Below, piece by piece: positions 59,631 through 64,000 of a stretch of 64,000 bases of DNA; the stretch's first letter is position 1; each line of letters begins with the position of its first letter. The notes beneath the pieces are model-generated. The model was given only the letters and a program-made list of their open reading frames with translations. It was not told the origin of the DNA and ran no database searches. A program made the position numbers and the translations under genes. The stretch comes from Isoetes taiwanensis (Eukaryota > Streptophyta > Lycopodiopsida > Isoetales > Isoetaceae), in contig JAJEKV010000160.1 in the NCBI GenBank assembly GCA_021234155.1, forward strand, positions 969,196 through 1,033,195, written 5' to 3'.

Positions 59631-61230
59631 ATATCCAGGAGTCATCGCCCAAGTCATACCCCAAGTCATGGCCACATGACACAGCCCCCCGCAGTGTGGA
59701 CCCACACTTGGTTGGTGAGCTACCTCGCACCACACCAACCCATCTGGAAGGCCCAAACACACCAACCACGGTTGACCCCACGCAGCGCAGAGCCCTCCTG
59801 GGGAAGACCATGAAGCGGGGCCACCAAGGAAGAGGCCTCGGGCAGGGAGAGACGTCTTCCATGAAGAGGGAGGCCCGAGCCAAGGCCCGGTCGACCCGAC
59901 AGCGGGCCATACGGGCAATCCGCCCGGCCGAACCTTGGAGCCGCGATCCAGGCGAGGGTTGAGGCCAACGAAAGTGCACGCCTTGCGTGCCTCCCCGGCT
60001 GAGGTGGAGAACATAACATCTCGGATATTGCGTAGGCGGTTGGTTTAAAAACGCATTTAATCACGTAATTGGAGGATCGCGCACGACAAAGCGGATGATA
60101 GCATCCACTTGCCGCAATTTGACAGACAACAATACCAGCCAGGAGCTTGCAGATATGAGGGGTGTAGACACCGTGGTTGGCGTATGGAAGCTGGGACGGG
60201 GGCGTGAACCGGTAGAAGCAGGAGACACTTTCGTAACCTCGCTCTCGGATCGAGCCCAGGTTGAGGAGGCTAAGGCCGCGCACGAGGAACATGTGCCGCC
60301 CTCGCCGAGGTTGCGAGGCCGCCGCGTGAGACAAGGGATTCCGTGCTGCCTCGAAGCTAGCCAGCGTAACCGGAAGCTGCTTCGAGTAAGGATTTAGCAC
60401 GAGATCGGGGAGCTCGGGGAGCTTCGGGCGCCGTTGCCCAGCAAGGCAAGGGCCTCCATGCCGAGGCACATGAGCAACTCCGCCATTGCACGCGGAGATG
60501 GCAAGACATGGCAACGCCCCGCAAGAGCCGGAGCTCCGGACTCAGGAGAACGTAAACCCTGAAGAAAGAACATACCAACCCCGCGAACCCACCAACCTAC
60601 GGGGCGCCAACCCGGAACACATGCCGCGGACACATCGAGACACGCCGCCGCCACCACCCCCGGCGCCGGCCGCGACCTATGCCTCACCCACCTCAACCAA
60701 CACACAGTGCGCCCCCGGCCGAACTCCGTGAGGAGAGACGCAGGAGCCGCAATGTGGTAGTGCGAGGCCGGACGGAGGAGTCGGAGAACATCTCACTTCC
60801 AGAGCTCGCACCTACGAGATCTTGGACGGATGATGTTCCCGGACTGCGTGACCATTGGAAAGGCGAGTCGTCATGGAATTCGCCACGACGACCCCGGTGG
60901 TCATCTTCACGGTTGAGAGCGTGCGGGCGGGTGGCCATCATGCGCGTCGGGGAGGCGGAAGTTGAAGGGGACGGCTCAGACGTTGGAGGGAGTTGACCCC
61001 AAAGACCGAAAAGAGACCCCGGCGTGAGCTGGCCAAAGTCGTGGACCGCCGCAGACATGGAGGGGCAGGGGCTGGTCCGTGGAAGGATGCGGGAATTCGA
61101 GGCGACCAAACAGGGATGTGGGCACTCGCCCCTCGAAGTCCCCTCGAGGGGCCCCGGCCGCGCAGGCATCCACATCTTCCGCTCCCCCGGGACCACCACT
61201 ACCACGGACTGAAGTGGCGATGCATGCCAC
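59631..61230 (+). pseudogene. GC-rich region, possible ORF1 of the following LINE
   Basis: Composition jumps to clearly GC-rich here and stays so to the window end. Broken open stretches are rich in Arg, Pro, Ala and Glu. No zinc knuckle or RRM was seen. Its position before an endonuclease and its shared composition suggest ORF1 of the LINE that follows. Other readings are possible. Confidence 0.35.
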
Positions 61231-64000
61231 TAAATAGGGATCGTGCCTCGGCGTGGTATCCCGGAATTGCCGTGGCTTTCCATGGCGTAAGGGGACGATC
61301 TCAATTTGCCGCCATGGACATGGACCTTATCTTCCTCATGGAAACATGGGAACATGCCGGTCACAAAGCTACGATTTGCCAGATACCCGGCTACTCGTCT
61401 TCAATGAGTGCAGGAAACGAGGGACACGGAGGAATTGCGTGTTACTACCGCATGACCTTGGCCCAATCGGTCTCCCCGTACCAAAGGCGCATTGAGCACA
61501 ACAGATAATTGTGGGTACGCAGTGCGAAACGGCGATGGCAGCCCCTCTTTTTGTGGCTTTGCTACTTCCCACATGCCGAGAGCAACTTTTACCACACGCA
61601 CTTGATGTGGATGAGGCGGGAGCCCTATGTCGATCTATATGATGACATACGCCAGATCTGAACAATTGGGCAAGGTCATGTTGCTTGAGACTTCAACGCG
61701 CCGCTACGAGGGCCGAGCGCATCCCAAAATTCGCACCTCTAGGCGAGGATGTGTTGCAAATGGACCCGCAGAGATGGTTTTTTGGCCAATGAGGCGTCCG
61801 GATGTTACACCGGCATGGTATGGCCGCATTGTCGGGCAATATCTTTGACACTGGTCATTTGCAATGGTCGGCACGGTGGCGGCCCCTCCAACCCCTTCAC
61901 TTGTAGACGGGAGGGAGAACTGTGGGGCGGCACGGTGTGGTGGATTACGTGCTAGCGACGAGCAATGCCTACACTTGATCACTCGCCCGATTAAGTGTCG
62001 GGGACGGGTGGCGGGGCGAGGAAGTAGACTCCGACCATCAGCCCTGTTCTTGCAGATAGATTGGCAGGCCAACCGAGCACCCATTGCCCCAATACCCCAT
62101 GTACCACGGTTGCAAGGCCCGGACTATGATCGTGGGCGGCGGTCTATGCGAGGATGCTTGAGCATGAGCTGCCGGAGTGCTACAACTCCCCACACTTCAA
62201 CGTGCCAGACGGCCCACCCTGAACCAGCTCTTCCGAGGGTAGGGGGCGGATGCTTTGGGAGAGGCCGCCTCGGCGATCCACGGGGGCTGCAATCACCTTC
62301 CCTCGCAATCACCGGGTTCGATGGCTAATGTCGGGAGTGAAAACGATGGCTCCGCCAAGTGCTGGATCCCACCATTCGCCCGCAGGCCGTCCGTCAATAC
62401 CGCTCCTTCCTCAAGACCAAGAAAGCCAGGTACCTTGCAGAGCACCAGCAACAGATGTTTGGTCTTCTAGACCGCCACCCTAGGGCCTTCTGGAGAAAGG
62501 TCTTGAGTAAGCCTGCACAGCCCACAGGAAATATTACCCCGGAACAATGGGTGAGATACTTGCGGCAATTTGTATGACCCAATGGGAAGCCGGGGCACCG
62601 CATTACCGCATGTGCCTAGCCCTATGCGGTCATTCCGAAGGGGATGTCATAATGGGCCTGCAACGCCTCGCTAATGGGAAGGCAGCAGATTTGGATGGTA
62701 TGCAGGCAGAGCTTCTCAAGTGGGCTGGGCCCCCAATGGTGCCGGTTCTCATAGCACTCTTCAACATTGCAAGAAGGCTTCCCCCCGCACTGAACTACCA
62801 GTAGAGTTGTGCCCATATACAAAGCAGGGGACCCCCACAGCCCAGCCAACTATCGTACCATTATGGTCAGTTCTGTCTTTGCCAAGTTGCTTGCCGGGAT
62901 TCTTGAGCGGCGATTGACACTTTGGGCAGAGGATGGAGAAGTGCGGGCTCTCACGCAGTAAAGCTTCGCCCAGGCATTCTACTATTGACCATATCTTCAC
63001 TCTGCGAACACTCATAGAGGATAGCGAAATCGACGCTTTAACTGCATCGCTTTGTTGCTTTGTGGATTTCGCAAAGGCTTTTGACACATTACCTCGGGAT
63101 AAGTTGTGGGATAGATTGAGACGGACTAGGGACCCCGTCGACTTGCGAATGCTATATATACGACTATAATGAGGCTTGCTCGGCTCGTCTCACACCGTCG
63201 GGGAGCCCGTTGTTACTAGCATTGGGGTGCGCCAGGGCTGCCCTCTATCCCGACGCTCTTCGGCTTGTACATTGACCAGCTAGAAGAATGGCTAGTCGAA
63301 ACCACGGGAGGCGCCTCGGTTGATGCACCACATAATCCGCAACTCATATATCTTTGGTGATGTTGACTGCTTCGCATAAACCCCAGGAGGACATGCAACG
63401 CCACCGGATGCTTTGGACACTTTTCGCCAATTCACCGACATGAGAGTTAACTTGGCCAAGACAAGGGTGCTGGCTGGTCCCATCATCCCGCACCCACGCC
63501 TTTCCCTCATTCACTTACCGTAAGGTGTAGTGGAGGTGGCTCGATCTTATAAGTATTTGGGCATTGAGTTTTCTACTACCACACACTTTGGGATGCATCC
63601 ATCGTTACGGGTCACTGCGTAGCCGGAAAGCCCCTCAGATGCAATGCAAAACAATAGTCACAAGGCGTAGTCAGATGCATGGGGTCACCAGCACACTTGT
63701 TCGTGGCCTTGGTTGAACCGTCCTCCTCTATGGGGCGAAGTGTGGGGGCAAAGTGATATCCCTCACCACTTGGAACGATCTAGAGCAGTGTACGTAAGGC
63801 CTTCTTGGCCCGGGCATCGGGAGTGAAATCCACGGTCCCATATCAGATCTTGCTCCAGGAGACAAGGCTTCCTTCCATTACAGAGGGTCATACTGAACGT
63901 CACATTATTTACTTCCGAAGGTGGTGGCTATGGATGAAGCCCGGCTGCCCAACCTTGCTTTGGCAAAGGGGCGATGGGCCCGCAGGCGACTCAAAGCTCT
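61231..64000 (+). mobile_element. GC-rich degenerate LINE, runs off the window
   Basis: Endonuclease remnants: VSRNCRGF near 61256, LMETWEHAGH near 61336, GGIACYYRM near 61428. The RT: LANGKAADLDGMQAELLKWAG near 62666-62730, HSTIDHIFTLRTLIED near 62977, CCFVDFAKAFDTLPRDKLW near 63054-63110 and GVRQGCPLS near 63227. At least eight frame changes. It shares motif wording with the LINEs at 14890 and 55806, so all three belong to one broad clade, but it is far richer in G and C. The end, including any tail, lies beyond 64000. Confidence 0.8.

Overview
The window is nuclear DNA of a land plant. Two aquaporin genes carry the usual three-intron layout of plant PIP genes. The rest is AT-rich and dominated by plant-type transposons: Ty1/copia, LINEs with short-repeat tails, hAT, Helitrons and a large two-gene DNA transposon. 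The repeat density suggests a large genome (fern, lycophyte or gymnosperm rather than a compact angiosperm), but I cannot name the species. Intact host genes are few.

Layout. 1-9.4 kb: Helitron debris with long pyrimidine tracts, a small stem-loop repeat with a TTCTA tail, a perfect palindrome and short tandem duplications. 9.5-12.3 kb: PIP aquaporin gene A (minus strand). 12.8-14.0 kb: a degenerate GGAATCT array with a retrocopy inserted in it. 14.9-18.3 kb: a degenerate LINE. 19.3-21.3 kb and 26.8-29.9 kb: two Helitrons with both ends recognisable, filled with polypurine/polypyrimidine DNA; the second holds a mini copia element that carries only gag. 24.6-25.1 kb: a fragment of an FCP1-like phosphatase. 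32.3-40.2 kb: a 7.87-kb DNA transposon with 27-bp perfect inverted repeats and a GTTA target duplication. It encodes a cysteine-rich transposase-like gene, itself hit by a hAT element, and a convergent multi-exon gene for a coiled-coil RING-H2 protein. 41.8-46.2 kb: a Helitron carrying a piece of an NPF (NRT1/PTR) transporter. 46.2-54.4 kb: an inverted duplicate of the 9.5-12.3 kb block, with PIP gene B, enlarged by a hAT insertion and by a copia element with identical LTRs lying in intron 1. 54.6-55.0 kb: a decayed third PIP piece. 55.8-57.4 kb and about 59.6-64 kb: two more broken LINEs, the last GC-rich and running off the window.

How it fits together. The PIP genes are the only clear host genes. 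They arose by an inverted segmental duplication, and the unduplicated copy supplies the empty site for the hAT insertion in the other. The most unusual items are the 7.87-kb transposon with its RING-H2 passenger gene, and the Helitron family whose body is almost only strand-biased purine/pyrimidine sequence. All coordinates were read by eye; the exon joins follow GT/AG sites and reading frame.
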